In this document: piece after piece, positions 49,892-63,016 of the stretch
Layout: each line of letters opens with the position of its first letter
Numbering within the stretch: position 1 is the first letter of the stretch
Assembly: GCF_022834715.1 (NCBI RefSeq)
Contig: NZ_BQKC01000001.1
Coordinates: 780,501-844,500, forward strand
Source: Granulimonas faecalis
GTDB lineage: Bacteria > Actinomycetota > Coriobacteriia > Coriobacteriales > Atopobiaceae
Direction of reading: 5' to 3'
Length of the DNA stretch: 64,000 nucleotides
Position numbers and translations under genes: made by a program
The notes under the pieces: model-generated
Databases searched by the model: none
Seen by the model: the letters and a program-made list of their open reading frames with translations, nothing else
Told to the model about the DNA's origin: nothing

Positions 49892-49930
49892 CTAGCCAAC
49901 GTTCCTGTAAACAACGACCATGAAAGGACA
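49892..49930 (+). promoter_or_regulatory. Upstream region of the last element gene, repeated at 50417
   Basis: CTAGCCAACGTTCC, then ACAACGAC and TGAAAGGA, reappear as CTAGCCAACGTCCC, ACAACGAC and TGAAGGA at 50417-50447. Probably a duplicated promoter/ribosome-site segment; the second copy leads into no long gene. Confidence 0.45.
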
Positions 49931-49935
49931 ATCCC

Positions 49936-50292
49936 ATGACAACAGAGACTGGAGCGGCCGTGCCGAGGGGCGCGGGCATCGGCGTGGCCTACCGCGACCT
50001 CAGGGCCGGGGCGGCCGGGGCCATTGCTGGGGCGCTGGACGTGCTGGACGGCGTGGCCGCGAGGGGCGGCGTGTGCACGGCCGAGGGCCTGAACCTGGCG
50101 GCCCTGGCGGTGGAGAGGGCCAAGGTGGTCCACGAGGCGACCGACTGGGAGGCCCACGAGGCGGAGACGGAGGCCCTGGGCACGCTCTGCCGCATCATGG
50201 AGGACGCGAGCCCGGGGCGGCTCATGGTGGCCCCCGGGGAGCTGGGGGCGCTCAGGGCCTGTGTGGCGCGGGCGCTGGCGGCCGCATCGTAG
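49936..50292 (+). CDS. Hypothetical protein of the element
   Basis: 118 residues, helical and acidic, family not recognised. A good ribosome site (GAAAGGA) lies eight bases before the ATG. No HTH or membrane segment. Last gene before the right attachment site and followed by a terminator. Confidence 0.65.
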   Translation: MTTETGAAVPRGAGIGVAYRDLRAGAAGAIAGALDVLDGVAARGGVCTAEGLNLAALAVERAKVVHEATDWEAHEAETEALGTLCRIMEDASPGRLMVAPGELGALRACVARALAAAS

Positions 50293-52149
<1,857 letters not shown>

Positions 52150-52177
52150 GCCTGCGCAGACAAGGACGTTTCCTCAG

Positions 52178-52234
52178 CGCCCCTATCCGTCTGAAAGCGG
52201 ATAGGGGCGCCCTCAATCGCTTTCAGGCACAGGG
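52178..52234 (+). repeat. Terminator-like palindrome with repeat C after gdhA
   Basis: GCGCCCCTATCCG pairs perfectly with CGGATAGGGGCGC (52178-52210). An alternative fold pairs CTGAAAGCG with CGCTTTCAG (52191-52226). The two are mutually exclusive. The CCTCAATCGCTTTCAGG part matches the repeat at 39214. Confidence 0.65.
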
Positions 52235-52277
52235 GTTCGTGCGGGGCTCGGGAGCGCAGGGGCTCTGGGGGCCGCTC

Positions 52278-52286
52278 TGCTAGAAT
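52278..52286 (+). promoter_or_regulatory. Promoter of tRNA-Leu
   Basis: TG-C-TAGAAT, an extended -10, placed so that transcription would start close to the tRNA 5' end at 52297. Confidence 0.5.
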
Positions 52287-52296
52287 GCCCTTGCAT

Positions 52297-52382
52297 GCGG
52301 GTGTGGCGGAACTGGCATACGCGCTGGATTTAGGTTCCAGTGGACCCTGTCCATGGAGGTTCGAGCCCTCTCGCCCGCACCA
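52297..52382 (+). tRNA. tRNA-Leu (TAG)
   Basis: Acceptor GCGGGTG/CGCCCGC with one G-T pair, anticodon stem CTGGA/TCCAG with loop TTTAGGT, the long variable arm of a type II tRNA, T-loop TTCGAGC and encoded CCA. Confidence 0.94.
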
Positions 52383-52395
52383 TCTGCGCACCCGG

Positions 52396-52459
52396 CCCCC
52401 GGCGCTTACCGGGGGCCCGCCGCGGCCGGGGCCCTTTGTGGAGCGGCCGCCCCTTTTTT
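52396..52459 (+). terminator. Terminator after tRNA-Leu
   Basis: A CCCCCGG/CCGGGGG hairpin is followed by GCGGCCG pairing with CGGCCGC and a run of TTTTTT at 52454-52459. Confidence 0.75.
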
Positions 52460-52561
52460 GACGTTGGCGTCCACTTGGCGCACAATGTACCTCCGTGAAG
52501 CTAGGTGCATTCTGGCACCCGGGTAGCCGCATGGCGCGGCAAAGACTTTTCAGGAGGAACG

Positions 52562-53884
52562 TTGAACATCACCGTCACCGCAGGGGATCCCGTCGATTCC
52601 AAGCTTTCCGCAGATGTCACCATCCCCGCCGACGACGTGAACAAGGCCGTCGCCAAGGCCTATAAGGACATTGCCAAGCGCTACAACTTCCAGGGCTTCC
52701 GCAAGGGCCGCGCCCCGCGCCCCGTCATCGACGCCGCCGTGGGCCGCGAGGCCGTGATGGCCGACGCCACCAACGCGCTGCTCTCCGCCGCCGAGCCCCT
52801 CGTGCTCAACGAGCTCGACGTCGTGCCCGTGGGCGACGTTGACTTCGGCGAGGACCTCGAGTCCGCCCAGGAGAAGCAGGACTACACGGTGAAGGTCACC
52901 GTCAACCTCATCCCCGAGGCCGAGCTCAGCTCCTACGACCCCGTCGCCATCTCTATGCCCCCGGCGGACGCCACCACCGCCGAGATCGACCAGCAGCTCG
53001 ACGTCCTCATGGGCTACCAGGCACGCTTTGAGGACGCCGACGGCGACCACGCCGTGGTCTCGGGCGACTTCGTGAACGTGGACGTCGAGGACATCGAGAA
53101 CGGCGAGCGTCTCGCCGGCGAGAACCGCATGCTCGCCACCGAGGCCGGCATGCTCCCCGAGGCCCTCGAGGAGGCCCTCGTGGGCATGAAGCCGGGTGAC
53201 GAGAAGGAGGTCGAGTTCACCCAGGGCGAGGGCGACGACGCCCAGACCGTCAAGGTCAAGGTCAAGGTCAAGGTCAACGACATCAAGGTCAAGGTCGTGC
53301 CCGAGCTCACCGACGACTTCGCCAAGGACGTCTTCGGCTTCGACGGCCTCGACGCCCTGCGCGACGCCGTGTCCATCGAGATCAAGGGCGACAAGGACCG
53401 CAACCTGCCCGCCCTCAAGGAGGAGCGCGCCGTCACCGAGCTTGAGAAGCGCCTCGAGATGGAGACCGTGCCCGAGGACTACGTCAAGCAGGTCCACGAC
53501 GAGATCGCCCGCCAGTTCGTCTCCGACCTCCAGGCCCAGGGTCAGACGGTGGACTCCTTCCTCCAGATGCGCCACATCACCATCGACCAGCTCCTGGCCG
53601 ACCTCCAGCTCCAGGCCACCGAGCACGCCCGTCAGTCCATCGCCCTCGACGCCCTGGCCAGGCACCTCGCCATCGAGGTCACCGACGACGACGTCAAGGC
53701 CGAGTTCTCCGACGTCTACGACTCCGACAAGGCCGTGAAGAAGGCCATGAAGGAGTTCGCCGAGTCGGGCCAGATGCCCGCCGTGCGCCAGACCATCCGT
53801 CGTTCCAAGGCCGTCTCCTGGCTGCTCGACAATGCCCAGGTGACCGAGGTCGACGAGATTGCCGAGAAGCGCGCCAACAACTAA
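52562..53884 (+). CDS. tig: Trigger factor
   Basis: Ribosome-bound chaperone and peptidyl-prolyl isomerase, 440 residues. The ribosome-binding signature is [11 protein letters not shown] near residue 45. A central FKBP-type domain ([28 protein letters not shown]) and a helical C-terminal chaperone domain follow. The start is TTG with AGGAGG five bases upstream, giving [10 protein letters not shown]; this non-ATG start is well supported. A tandem KVKVKVKVK stretch near residue 240 reflects a short DNA repeat (AAGGTC). First gene of the tig-clpP-clpX unit. Confidence 0.94.
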   Translation: MNITVTAGDPVDSKLSADVTIPADDVNKAVAKAYKDIAKRYNFQGFRKGRAPRPVIDAAVGREAVMADATNALLSAAEPLVLNELDVVPVGDVDFGEDLESAQEKQDYTVKVTVNLIPEAELSSYDPVAISMPPADATTAEIDQQLDVLMGYQARFEDADGDHAVVSGDFVNVDVEDIENGERLAGENRMLATEAGMLPEALEEALVGMKPGDEKEVEFTQGEGDDAQTVKVKVKVKVNDIKVKVVPELTDDFAKDVFGFDGLDALRDAVSIEIKGDKDRNLPALKEERAVTELEKRLEMETVPEDYVKQVHDEIARQFVSDLQAQGQTVDSFLQMRHITIDQLLADLQLQATEHARQSIALDALARHLAIEVTDDDVKAEFSDVYDSDKAVKKAMKEFAESGQMPAVRQTIRRSKAVSWLLDNAQVTEVDEIAEKRANN

Positions 53885-53958
53885 GACAGTCCCGGTCATG
53901 GCGGTCGGGGGCCCCGGTCCGGGGCGCCCGACCGCCTTATCGGGAGGAAAGGTGCGAC

Positions 53959-54579
53959 ATGACCCACAGGCCCACCAACATCCCGAACATCCCCTACGTC
54001 ATCGAGCAGACCCCCCGCGGGGAGCGCTCCTACGACATCTACAGCCGCCTGCTCAACGACCGCATCGTGTTCCTCGGCGAGCAGGTGGACCCCAACTCCG
54101 CCAGCCTGGTGATCGCCCAGCTCCTGCACCTCGAGAGTCAGGATCCGGACAAGGACATCGCCCTCTACATCAACTCGCCGGGCGGCGACATCTACTCCGG
54201 CCTGGGCATCATCGACACCATGAACTACATCAAGCCGGACGTCTCCACCATCTGCGTGGGCATGGCCGCCTCCATGGGCGCCATGATCCTGGCCTCCGGC
54301 GCCAAGGGCAAGCGCTTCGCGCTACCCAACTCCATGGTACTCATCCACCAGCCCTCCAGCGGCGTCCAGGGCCAGCAGACCGACATCCGCATCGTGGCCG
54401 AGGAGACCAGCTACCTGCGCAGGCACCTCAACCAGATGCTCTCCGACGCCACGGGCCAGCCCTTCGACCGCATCGAGGCCGACACCGAGCGCGACAACTA
54501 CATGCGCGCCCAGGAGGCCCTCGAGTACGGGCTCGTCGACAAGGTCATCACCAGCCGCGCAGACGCGAGCGAGGACTAG
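53959..54579 (+). CDS. clpP: ATP-dependent Clp protease proteolytic subunit
   Basis: Barrel-shaped serine protease subunit of 206 residues. Ser105 in GMAASMGAM and His130 in VLIHQPSSG are spaced 25 residues apart as in E. coli ClpP; the catalytic Asp lies in ADTERD near 175-179. [17 protein letters not shown] is the oxyanion-hole region. GGGAGGAAAGG precedes the ATG. Tightly linked to clpX (three-base gap), its unfoldase partner. Confidence 0.96.
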   Translation: MTHRPTNIPNIPYVIEQTPRGERSYDIYSRLLNDRIVFLGEQVDPNSASLVIAQLLHLESQDPDKDIALYINSPGGDIYSGLGIIDTMNYIKPDVSTICVGMAASMGAMILASGAKGKRFALPNSMVLIHQPSSGVQGQQTDIRIVAEETSYLRRHLNQMLSDATGQPFDRIEADTERDNYMRAQEALEYGLVDKVITSRADASED

Positions 54580-54582
54580 CCT

Positions 54583-55920
54583 ATGAGCGACTTCGAGAAG
54601 GGCAACGGTGACGGCGAGCTGCACTGCTCGTTCTGCGGCAAGAGCCGCGACCAGGTGGACAAGCTCATCCAGGGGCCCGACGGCGTCTACATCTGCGACG
54701 AGTGCGTGGAGACCTGCTCCGACATCATCAACGAGGCCGAGCAGCTCGACGGCCCGGAGTCCCCGGCCGGCATGCTCATCGACGAGCTGCCCACCCCGCA
54801 CGAGATCTACGACGAGCTGTCCCAGTACGTCATGGGGCAGGAGGACGCCAAGCGCGCCATGGCGGTGGCCGTGTACAACCACTACCGCCGCATCATGACG
54901 GGCGCCCCCGTCACCGCCCCGGCGGACGACCGCCTGTCCTTTGGCGCGGCGGCCGCGGCCGACGACGGCGAGGGCGAGGTGGAGCTCGCCAAGAGCAACA
55001 TCCTGCTTCTGGGGCCCACCGGCACCGGCAAGACGCTCCTCGCCCAGACCCTCGCGCGGTTCCTCGAGGTGCCCTTCGCCATCGCCGACGCCACCACCCT
55101 CACCGAGGCCGGCTACGTGGGCGAGGACGTGGAGAACATCCTGCTCAAGCTCATCAACGCCGCCGACGGCGACGTCGAGCGCGCCCAGGTGGGCATCGTC
55201 TACGTGGACGAGATCGACAAGATCGCGCGCAAGGCGGAGAACTTCTCCATCACCCGCGACGTCTCGGGCGAGGGCGTGCAGCAGGCCCTGCTCAAGATCC
55301 TCGAGGGCACGGTGGCCTCGGTGCCTCCCCAGGGCGGCCGCAAGCACCCCCAGCAGGAGCTCATCCAGATCGACACCACCAACATCCTGTTCATCTGCGG
55401 CGGTGCCTTCGTGGGCCTCGACAAGATCGTGGCCGACCGCATCGGCAAGAAGGGCATCGGCTTCGGCTCCGACCTGGGCACCCGTACGGAGGAGTCCGAG
55501 GACGAGCTCATGGCCCAGGTGAGCCCCCAGGACCTGCACAAGTTCGGCCTCATCCCCGAGTTCATCGGCCGCATCCCCGTGGTCACCAACACCAAGGAGC
55601 TCACGGAGTCCGACCTCGTGGACATCCTCACCGAGCCCAAGAACGCCCTGGTGAAGCAGTACCGGCGGATGTTCGAGATCGAGGGGGTCCAGCTCGACTT
55701 CGAGCCCGACGCCCTGACCGAGATCGCCGCCAAGTCCCTCGAGCGCGGCACCGGCGCCCGCGGCCTCAGGGCCATCTGCGAGGCGACCCTCCAAGACACC
55801 ATGTTCGACATCCCCTCCGAGCCCGACGTCGTGCGCGTCGAGGTCACCAAGGAGTCCGTCGACGGCCTCGAGCAGCCCCGCCGCATCTCGGCCGAGACGG
55901 CCCGCCACCTGGCGGGTTAG
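54583..55920 (+). CDS. clpX: Clp protease ATP-binding subunit ClpX
   Basis: AAA+ unfoldase of 445 residues. The N-terminal C4 zinc-binding domain has CSFCGK and ICDECVETC. Walker A is [12 protein letters not shown] near residue 144, Walker [13 protein letters not shown], and the ClpP-docking IGF loop is present in [11 protein letters not shown]. Sensor and arginine-finger region [14 protein letters not shown] and the box [12 protein letters not shown] are intact. The linker between zinc domain and AAA+ part carries an alanine-rich insert near residues 118-127. Confidence 0.96.
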   Translation: MSDFEKGNGDGELHCSFCGKSRDQVDKLIQGPDGVYICDECVETCSDIINEAEQLDGPESPAGMLIDELPTPHEIYDELSQYVMGQEDAKRAMAVAVYNHYRRIMTGAPVTAPADDRLSFGAAAAADDGEGEVELAKSNILLLGPTGTGKTLLAQTLARFLEVPFAIADATTLTEAGYVGEDVENILLKLINAADGDVERAQVGIVYVDEIDKIARKAENFSITRDVSGEGVQQALLKILEGTVASVPPQGGRKHPQQELIQIDTTNILFICGGAFVGLDKIVADRIGKKGIGFGSDLGTRTEESEDELMAQVSPQDLHKFGLIPEFIGRIPVVTNTKELTESDLVDILTEPKNALVKQYRRMFEIEGVQLDFEPDALTEIAAKSLERGTGARGLRAICEATLQDTMFDIPSEPDVVRVEVTKESVDGLEQPRRISAETARHLAG

Positions 55921-55943
55921 GGCGTCCACACCGCATCGCACCC

Positions 55944-55978
55944 GGGGCGGCCTCCCGCAGGACGGGGGAGGCCGCCCC
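55944..55978 (+). terminator. Hairpin after clpX
   Basis: GGGGCGGCCTCCC pairs with GGGAGGCCGCCCC. No T run follows, so termination strength is uncertain. Confidence 0.55.
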
Positions 55979-56017
55979 TGCCACCTAATGTCGAGCACAG
56001 AGAGAAAGGCACCCACC

Positions 56018-57424
56018 ATGGAACGTCCCTGCGCCTGGAACCGCTACGACGACAGGCAGCTCGCCGACCTAGAGTCCCTCGCCGCCGACTACCGCACCTT
56101 CATCTCGGAGAACAAGACCGAGCGCGAGTGCGTGGCCGCCTCCGTGCGCCTGGCCGAGGCCGCCGGCTACACCGACCTCGCCGACGCCGTGGCCGCCGGC
56201 CGCGCCGTCAAGCCGGGCGACCGCCTCTACGTGAACACCCGCGGCAAGGCCCTCACGCTGTTCTGCGTGGGCACCGAGCCCATCGAGGCCGGCATGGACA
56301 TCCTGGGCGCCCACGTGGACTCCCCGCGCCTGGACGTCAAGCAGAACCCCGTGTACGAGAAGGCCGACCTCGCCTTCCTCGACACCCACTACTACGGCGG
56401 CCTCAAGGCCAACCTCTGGGTGGCCACGCCCCTGGCCATCCACGGCGTCGTGGCCAAGAAGGACGGCTCCGTGGTGCCCGTGGTCGTGGGCGAGGACCCC
56501 GCCGACCCGGTGTTCTGTATCTCCGACATCCTCATCCACCTCGCCCAGGAGCAGATGAAGAAGCCCATGGCCGAGGCCGTGGAGCACGAGAAGCTCGACG
56601 TCATCGTGGGCGGCCGGCCCCTCGTGGACGGCTCCGGCGACGATGACGACGCCAAGGGAGAGGCTGTCAAGGGCCTGCTGCTCCAGATCCTCGGCGACCG
56701 CTACGGCATCGAGGAGGAGGACCTCCTGTCCGCCGAGCTCGAGGTGGTCCCGGCCGGCCCCGCCCGCGATATGGGCTTCGACCGCTCCATGATCCTGGGC
56801 TACGGCCACGACGACCGCGTGTGCGCCTACACGTCCCTCCGCGCCATGCTCGACGTCGAGGCGCCGCGCCGCACCTCCGCCTGCCTGCTCGTGGACAAGG
56901 AGGAGATCGGCTCCGTGGGCGCCACCGGCATGGACGCCCTCTACTTCGAGAACGCCGTCGCCGAGCTCATGGAGCTCGCCGGCGAGGGCGGGTCGCTGCG
57001 CCTGCACCGCGCCCTGGCCAACTCCCGCATGCTCTCGAGCGACGTCTCCGCGGGCTTCGACCCGGCCTACGCCGACCGCTTCGAGGAGAAGAACTCCGCG
57101 TTCCTCGGGCGCGGCCTCTGCTTCAACAAGTACACGGGGTCCCGCGGCAAGAGCGGCTCCAACGACGCCGACGCCGAGTACGTGGCCCAGGTGCGCGCCA
57201 TCATGGACGGCGCCGACGTGGCGTTCCAGACCTGCGAGCTCGGCCGCGTGAACGCGGGCGGCGGCGGCACCATCGCCTACCTCATGGCCCACTACGGCAT
57301 GGACGTCATCGACTCCGGCGTGGCCGTGCTGTCCATGCACTCCCTCTGGGAGGTCGTCTCCAAGGCCGACGTCTTCGAGGCCTACCGCGGCTACAAGGCG
57401 TTCCTGGAGTGCCCGGAGGCCTAG
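56018..57424 (+). CDS. apeB: M18-family aminopeptidase
   Basis: Cytosolic zinc aminopeptidase of 468 residues forming large tetrahedral complexes in relatives. DILGAHVDSPRLDVKQNP holds the first metal His and Asp, VDKEEIGSVGATGM the Glu pair, and GYGHDDRVCAYTSLRAM the bridging Asp region. LSMHSLWEVVSKAD near the end provides the last ligand. ATG 56018 has GAGAAAGG upstream; a longer in-frame start at 55988 is less likely. Probably acts in peptide turnover after Clp degradation. Confidence 0.92.
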   Translation: MERPCAWNRYDDRQLADLESLAADYRTFISENKTERECVAASVRLAEAAGYTDLADAVAAGRAVKPGDRLYVNTRGKALTLFCVGTEPIEAGMDILGAHVDSPRLDVKQNPVYEKADLAFLDTHYYGGLKANLWVATPLAIHGVVAKKDGSVVPVVVGEDPADPVFCISDILIHLAQEQMKKPMAEAVEHEKLDVIVGGRPLVDGSGDDDDAKGEAVKGLLLQILGDRYGIEEEDLLSAELEVVPAGPARDMGFDRSMILGYGHDDRVCAYTSLRAMLDVEAPRRTSACLLVDKEEIGSVGATGMDALYFENAVAELMELAGEGGSLRLHRALANSRMLSSDVSAGFDPAYADRFEEKNSAFLGRGLCFNKYTGSRGKSGSNDADAEYVAQVRAIMDGADVAFQTCELGRVNAGGGGTIAYLMAHYGMDVIDSGVAVLSMHSLWEVVSKADVFEAYRGYKAFLECPEA

Positions 57425-57464
57425 GCCCCGGTCCCTCCCGCACCGCCCGCATCCCTGCAGGGCC

Positions 57465-57498
57465 AGGCCCCGCCCGCCGTCCCGGCAGGTGGGGCCTT
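57465..57498 (+). terminator. Terminator after the aminopeptidase
   Basis: AGGCCCCGCC pairs with GGTGGGGCCT around a GC-rich loop, followed by TCT. Confidence 0.55.
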
Positions 57499-57525
57499 CT
57501 CGGCCCGCGACCGAAAGGAGCGCCC

Positions 57526-59345
<1,820 letters not shown>

Positions 59346-59346
<1 letters not shown>

Positions 59347-59825
59347 TGGACAGGGTGACGGTCTATACGGATGGGTCGAGCCGCGGCAACCCGGGCCCCG
59401 GAGGCTACGGGGCCGTGCTGCTCTTTGTGGACGCCGCGGGCGTGGAGCACCGGCTGGAGCTCTCCCAGGGCTTCCGGCGCACGACGAACAACCGCATGGA
59501 GATGATGGCCGCCGCCGCCGCCCTCGAGGCGCTCAAGCGCCCCTGCGAGGTGGAGCTCCACAGCGACTCCCAGTACCTCGTGAACGCCCATGAGAAGGGG
59601 TGGATCCGCGGCTGGCAGCGCAACGGCTGGAAGACGGCCTCCAAGAAGCCCGTGAAGAACGTGGACCTGTGGGAGCGCCTCATCGCCGCCGAGAGGCCGC
59701 ACAACGTACGCTACGTCTGGGTGAAGGGCCATGCCGGCCACGAGCTCAACGAGCGGTGCGATCAGCTGGCGGTCTCGGCGGCCACGGGCTCCGGCCTGGC
59801 GGACGACAAGGGCTTCGAGGCCTGA
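59346..59825 (+). CDS. rnhA: Ribonuclease HI
   Basis: Cleaves RNA in RNA-DNA hybrids. The 159-residue protein has all four catalytic acids: Asp9 in [13 protein letters not shown], Glu52 in NNRMEMMA, Asp74 in HSDSQYLV and Asp139 in ERCDQLA, plus the GHAGHELN loop His. The ATG shares one base with the exporter stop codon, so the two are translationally coupled although functionally unrelated. Confidence 0.96.
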
Positions 59826-59845
59826 CGCCCCGGGACCCCTCTCTC

Positions 59846-59999
59846 GACACCTGAACGCGAACAGGGGCGACCTTCTTCGCACCTTCACCGCACCTGAACG
59901 TGGGTAGGGGCGATTTCGGCGTCCCTGAACACGGTTGGGGGCAGATTTCGACGCCGGTCCGCCGGGGGAGTCGCCCTCAACCGCGTTCAGGTGCGGAGA
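59846..59999. repeat. Array of degenerate CCTGAA repeats (repeat C family)
   Basis: CACCTGAACGCG at about 59858, CACCTGAACGTG at about 59890 and CCCTGAACACGG at about 59923 each lead into AGGGGCGA- or GGGGGCAG-type sequence. An inverted copy CGCCCTCAACCGCGTTCAGG ends near 59990. It fills the gap between rnhA and the operators at 60079 (370 bp without a gene). Confidence 0.55.
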
Positions 60000-60078
60000 G
60001 GAGGAACCGCCTGCTGCCGGCACCCGCCGGCCCGGGCCCATGCCGCTTGGGCCTGGTTACCCACCGCTCGCCGTCTGA

Positions 60079-60148
60079 ATTGAATCGGTTTAAATCTGTG
60101 GTGTCCCCCTGCTGTACATTCATGGAGTCATATTTGAACCGATTCAAA
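60079..60148 (+). promoter_or_regulatory. Two LacI-type operators before the beta-glucoside PTS operon
   Basis: TTTGAACCGATTCAAA at 60133-60148 is a palindrome centred on CG. TTGAATCGGTTTAA at 60081-60094 is the same palindrome with one mismatch. Centres are 54 bp apart, about five helical turns, which would allow looping. A possible -10 TACATT lies at 60115-60120 between them. The regulator gene is not in the window. Confidence 0.7.
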
Positions 60149-60195
60149 AATCGACGGCGCCGGGATGCCGGCCCGTATGGGGGGGGGGAGGGCCC

Positions 60196-61281
60196 ATGGC
60201 CATCGGAATATCGCTCTATCCCGAGCACGCCTCCTTCGAGCGCAACGCCGCCTATGTGGAGCGGGCTGCGGCCCACGGGTGCACCCGCGTCTTCAGCTGC
60301 CTGCTTTCCGCCGAGGGCGACCGCGCGTCGCTGGCGGGGGAGTTCTCGGCCCTCTCCCGGGTGTGCCACGACCACGGCATGGAGGTCGTCCTCGACGTCG
60401 CACCGGCCGTCTTCTCCCGTGTGGGTGCCAGACCCGACGACCTCTCGTTCTTCGCCGAGGCCGGCGCCGACGGCATCCGGCTCGACGAGGGCTTTGGCGG
60501 CCCTGACGTCGCGGCCATGACCGCCGATCCCCACTGCCTCGTCGTCGAGCTCAACGCCTCCACCGCCGACGGCTCCCTCGAGGCCGCCCTCGCCTGCGGT
60601 GCCGACAAGGGCCGGCTCCAGGCCTGCCACAACTTCTTTCCGCAGCGCTATACCGGCCTCGGCCTCGACTTCCTCGTCCGCGAGAGCGCCCGTGCCAAGG
60701 ACGCCGGCGTGAGGCTCGCCGCCTTCGTCTCCAGCTCGGCCCCCAGCGCCTTCGGCCCCTGGCCCGGCGCGGACGGCCTGCCCACCCTCGAGATGCACCG
60801 CGGCCTCCCGGTCTCGTTCCAGGCGCGCCACCTGTACGCCCTCGGGCTCGTGGACGACCTGCTCGTCTCCAACTGCTTCGCCACCGACGACGAGCTCGCC
60901 GCCCTCGCGGCTGCCCGGCCCGGCACCGTGGCCATGGCCGTGGCCCCGGTCCCCTCCGTGGGCGACGCCGAGCGCGACGTGCTCGCCTTCGCCCACCGCG
61001 TCCGCGGCGACCTCTCCCCCTACCTGTTCCGCAGCACCGCCTCGCGCGTCGTCTTCGCCGACCGCGACTTCCCGGCCCACGACACCCGCGACCTCGAACC
61101 CGGCGACGTCGTGGTGGTCAACGAGCGCGGCGGCCGCTACAAGGGCGAGCTCCAGGTCGTGCGCCGCCCCATCCCCAACGACGGCACCCGCAACGTCGTC
61201 GCCACCGTCGAGGACTCGGAGGCCCGTCTCCTGGACTGCCTCGACTCCTGGGTCCCGTTCACGTTCGTCGAGGAGGCATAG
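60196..61281 (+). CDS. DUF871 / MupG-family TIM-barrel protein
   Basis: A 361-residue protein with an N-terminal TIM barrel (GISLYPEHASFERNAAYVERA, VVLDVAPAVFSRVG, GIRLDEGFGG, CHNFFPQRYTGLGLDFL) and a C-terminal cyclophilin-like domain from about residue 245. S. aureus MupG of this family is a 6-phospho-N-acetylmuramidase; other members sit in cellobiose PTS operons as here. GGGGGGAGGG precedes the ATG. It is followed after two bases by the GH4 gene. Expected to be a cytosolic phospho-disaccharide hydrolase, exact substrate unknown. Confidence 0.83.
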   Translation: MAIGISLYPEHASFERNAAYVERAAAHGCTRVFSCLLSAEGDRASLAGEFSALSRVCHDHGMEVVLDVAPAVFSRVGARPDDLSFFAEAGADGIRLDEGFGGPDVAAMTADPHCLVVELNASTADGSLEAALACGADKGRLQACHNFFPQRYTGLGLDFLVRESARAKDAGVRLAAFVSSSAPSAFGPWPGADGLPTLEMHRGLPVSFQARHLYALGLVDDLLVSNCFATDDELAALAAARPGTVAMAVAPVPSVGDAERDVLAFAHRVRGDLSPYLFRSTASRVVFADRDFPAHDTRDLEPGDVVVVNERGGRYKGELQVVRRPIPNDGTRNVVATVEDSEARLLDCLDSWVPFTFVEEA

Positions 61282-61283
61282 CC

Positions 61284-62600
61284 ATGGCAAACGGCAACGG
61301 CGTCAAGGTCGTCACCATCGGTGGAGGCTCCAGCTACACCCCGGAGCTCGTGGAGGGGCTTATCCTCCGGCACGACCGCCTGCCCGTCTCCGAGCTCGTG
61401 CTCGTGGACGTCCCCGAGGGCGAGGAGAAGCTCGAGACCGTGGGCGCCCTAGCCCGCCGCATGGTGGAGCACGCCGGCGTGCCCATGAGGGTCGCCACCA
61501 CCCTCGACCGCCGCCGCGCCCTCGAGGGGGCGGACTTCGTCACCACCCAGATTCGCGTGGGGCGTCTCCCGGCCCGCATCCTCGACGAGCGCATCCCGCT
61601 CTCCCACGGCATCATGGGCCAAGAGACCAACGGCGCCGGCGGCATGTTCAAGGCCTTCCGCACCATCCCCGTGATCCTGGGGTTCGTCCGCGACATCCAG
61701 GAGCTCTGCCCCGATGCCTGGATGGTCAACTTCTCAAACCCGTCCGGCATGATCGAGGAGGCCGTCCTCACCCAGACGGACTTCCAGCGCGCCATCGGCC
61801 TCTGCAACGTGCCGGTGAACATGCGCGCCGGCATAGCCGCCATCATGGGCGTGGGCGAGGACCGCCTCGAGCTCAGGCTTCAGGGCGTCAACCACTTCGT
61901 CTTCGCCACCGACGTCCTCGTGGACGGCCGCTCCGTCATGGACGAGGCCGTGGAGCGCTACGCCACCATCGCCGACGACGAGACGCTGGCCATGAACAAC
62001 TTCGCGGCCAAGCCCTACTCGCCCGAGTTCATCCGCGGCATCCGCGCCATCCCGTGCCCCTACCACGACTACTACTTCCACACCGCCGAGCAACTGGACG
62101 AGTTCCGGACCGGCAACGTCCGCGGCGAGGTGGTGGGCCGCCTCGAGGAGACGCTCTTTGCGACCTACCGCGACGTGCGCCTCGACGTGAAGCCTCCCGA
62201 GCTCGCCCAGCGCGGCGGGGCCCGCTACAGCGACGCCGCCTGCGACTTGCTCGCCTCCATCCACAGCGGCGCCGGCGACATCCAGTACGTGGACGTCCGC
62301 AACCGCGGGTGCATCGCCGACCTGCCCTACGACAGCGCCGTGGAGGTGGCCTGCCGCATCACGGCCGACGGGGCCGAGCCCCTGGCAACCGGGCGCCTCA
62401 ACCCTCGCATCGCCGGCCCGGTCCACATGATCAAGGGCTTCGAGCGCCTCGTCGTGGAGGCCGCCGTCACCGGCGACCGCGACCTCGCCGTGGCCGCCCT
62501 CGCCCAGAACCCGCTCTGCCCCACGGAGTCGACGTCCGTCGCCGTCGTCGACGAGCTTCTCCGCGCCCACGGGGAGTACCTCCCGCAGTTCTCCCGGTAG
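61284..62600 (+). CDS. celF: GH4-family 6-phospho-beta-glucosidase
   Basis: NAD- and manganese-dependent glycosidase of 438 residues that hydrolyses PTS-imported phospho-disaccharides. VTIGGGSSYTPELVEGL is the NAD-binding loop, MVNFSNPSGMIEEAVL and GLCNVPVNMRAGI provide the Asn and metal-binding Cys, and LRLQGVNHFVFATDV the metal-binding His. The NFSNPSG and CNVP motifs are typical of 6-phospho-beta-glucosidases and differ from alpha-acting GH4 enzymes. It lies between a MupG-like gene and the EIIB. Confidence 0.92.
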   Translation: MANGNGVKVVTIGGGSSYTPELVEGLILRHDRLPVSELVLVDVPEGEEKLETVGALARRMVEHAGVPMRVATTLDRRRALEGADFVTTQIRVGRLPARILDERIPLSHGIMGQETNGAGGMFKAFRTIPVILGFVRDIQELCPDAWMVNFSNPSGMIEEAVLTQTDFQRAIGLCNVPVNMRAGIAAIMGVGEDRLELRLQGVNHFVFATDVLVDGRSVMDEAVERYATIADDETLAMNNFAAKPYSPEFIRGIRAIPCPYHDYYFHTAEQLDEFRTGNVRGEVVGRLEETLFATYRDVRLDVKPPELAQRGGARYSDAACDLLASIHSGAGDIQYVDVRNRGCIADLPYDSAVEVACRITADGAEPLATGRLNPRIAGPVHMIKGFERLVVEAAVTGDRDLAVAALAQNPLCPTESTSVAVVDELLRAHGEYLPQFSR

Positions 62601-62676
62601 GGGAGGGCGCGCCCCGGCGTGAACCAACGGTCTGCCGCGGCCGGCCGATGAGAGGCCAGGGCCTTGGCCCACGACC

Positions 62677-62991
62677 ATGAAAGGACCCGCCACGACCAAC
62701 ATCCTCCTCGTGTGCTCCGCAGGCATGTCCACGAGCATGCTCGTGAAGAAGATGGAGCAGGAGGCGGAGAGGCGCGGCGTCGAGGCCCGCATCCGGGCCG
62801 TCGCCGACGCCAAGGCCGCCGAGAACGTGGGCGAGGCCGACGTGATGCTGCTCGGCCCCCAGGCGCGCTTCATGCTCGACAAGATGCGCGTCCTTGCCGG
62901 CGACACCCCGGTGGACGTCATCGACATGCGCACCTACGGCGCCATGAACGGCGCCGCCGTCCTCGACCAGGCCCTCGCCCTTATCGGCTAG
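62677..62991 (+). CDS. celA: PTS EIIB, lactose/cellobiose type
   Basis: A 104-residue phosphocarrier. NILLVCSAGMSTSMLVKKM holds the active-site Cys13 at the start of the P-loop. VMLLGPQARFMLDKM and VIDMRTYGAMNG complete the fold. ATG 62677 has no ribosome site before it. Instead GAAAGGA sits just after it, five to nine bases before ACG ACC AAC ATC, so a non-standard ACG start at 62692 (giving TTNILLVC with initiator Met) is worth considering. It follows the GH4 gene by 76 bp and precedes EIIC. Confidence 0.9.
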   Translation: MKGPATTNILLVCSAGMSTSMLVKKMEQEAERRGVEARIRAVADAKAAENVGEADVMLLGPQARFMLDKMRVLAGDTPVDVIDMRTYGAMNGAAVLDQALALIG

Positions 62992-63016
62992 GCGACCGGA
63001 CCCAAGGAGGTATCCC

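Noticed and set aside
44936-50292. Conjugative element (ICE or AICE)
   Set aside because: No relaxase, FtsK/Tra translocase or type IV secretion gene is present.
52505-52561. Upstream ATG start for trigger factor
   Set aside because: It would place the strong AGGAGG inside the coding region; TTG 52562 has the correct spacing and gives the family N-terminus.
53240-53310. Frameshift caused by the tandem AAGGTC repeat in tig
   Set aside because: The repeat is a multiple of three bases and the frame stays open with conserved sequence on both sides.
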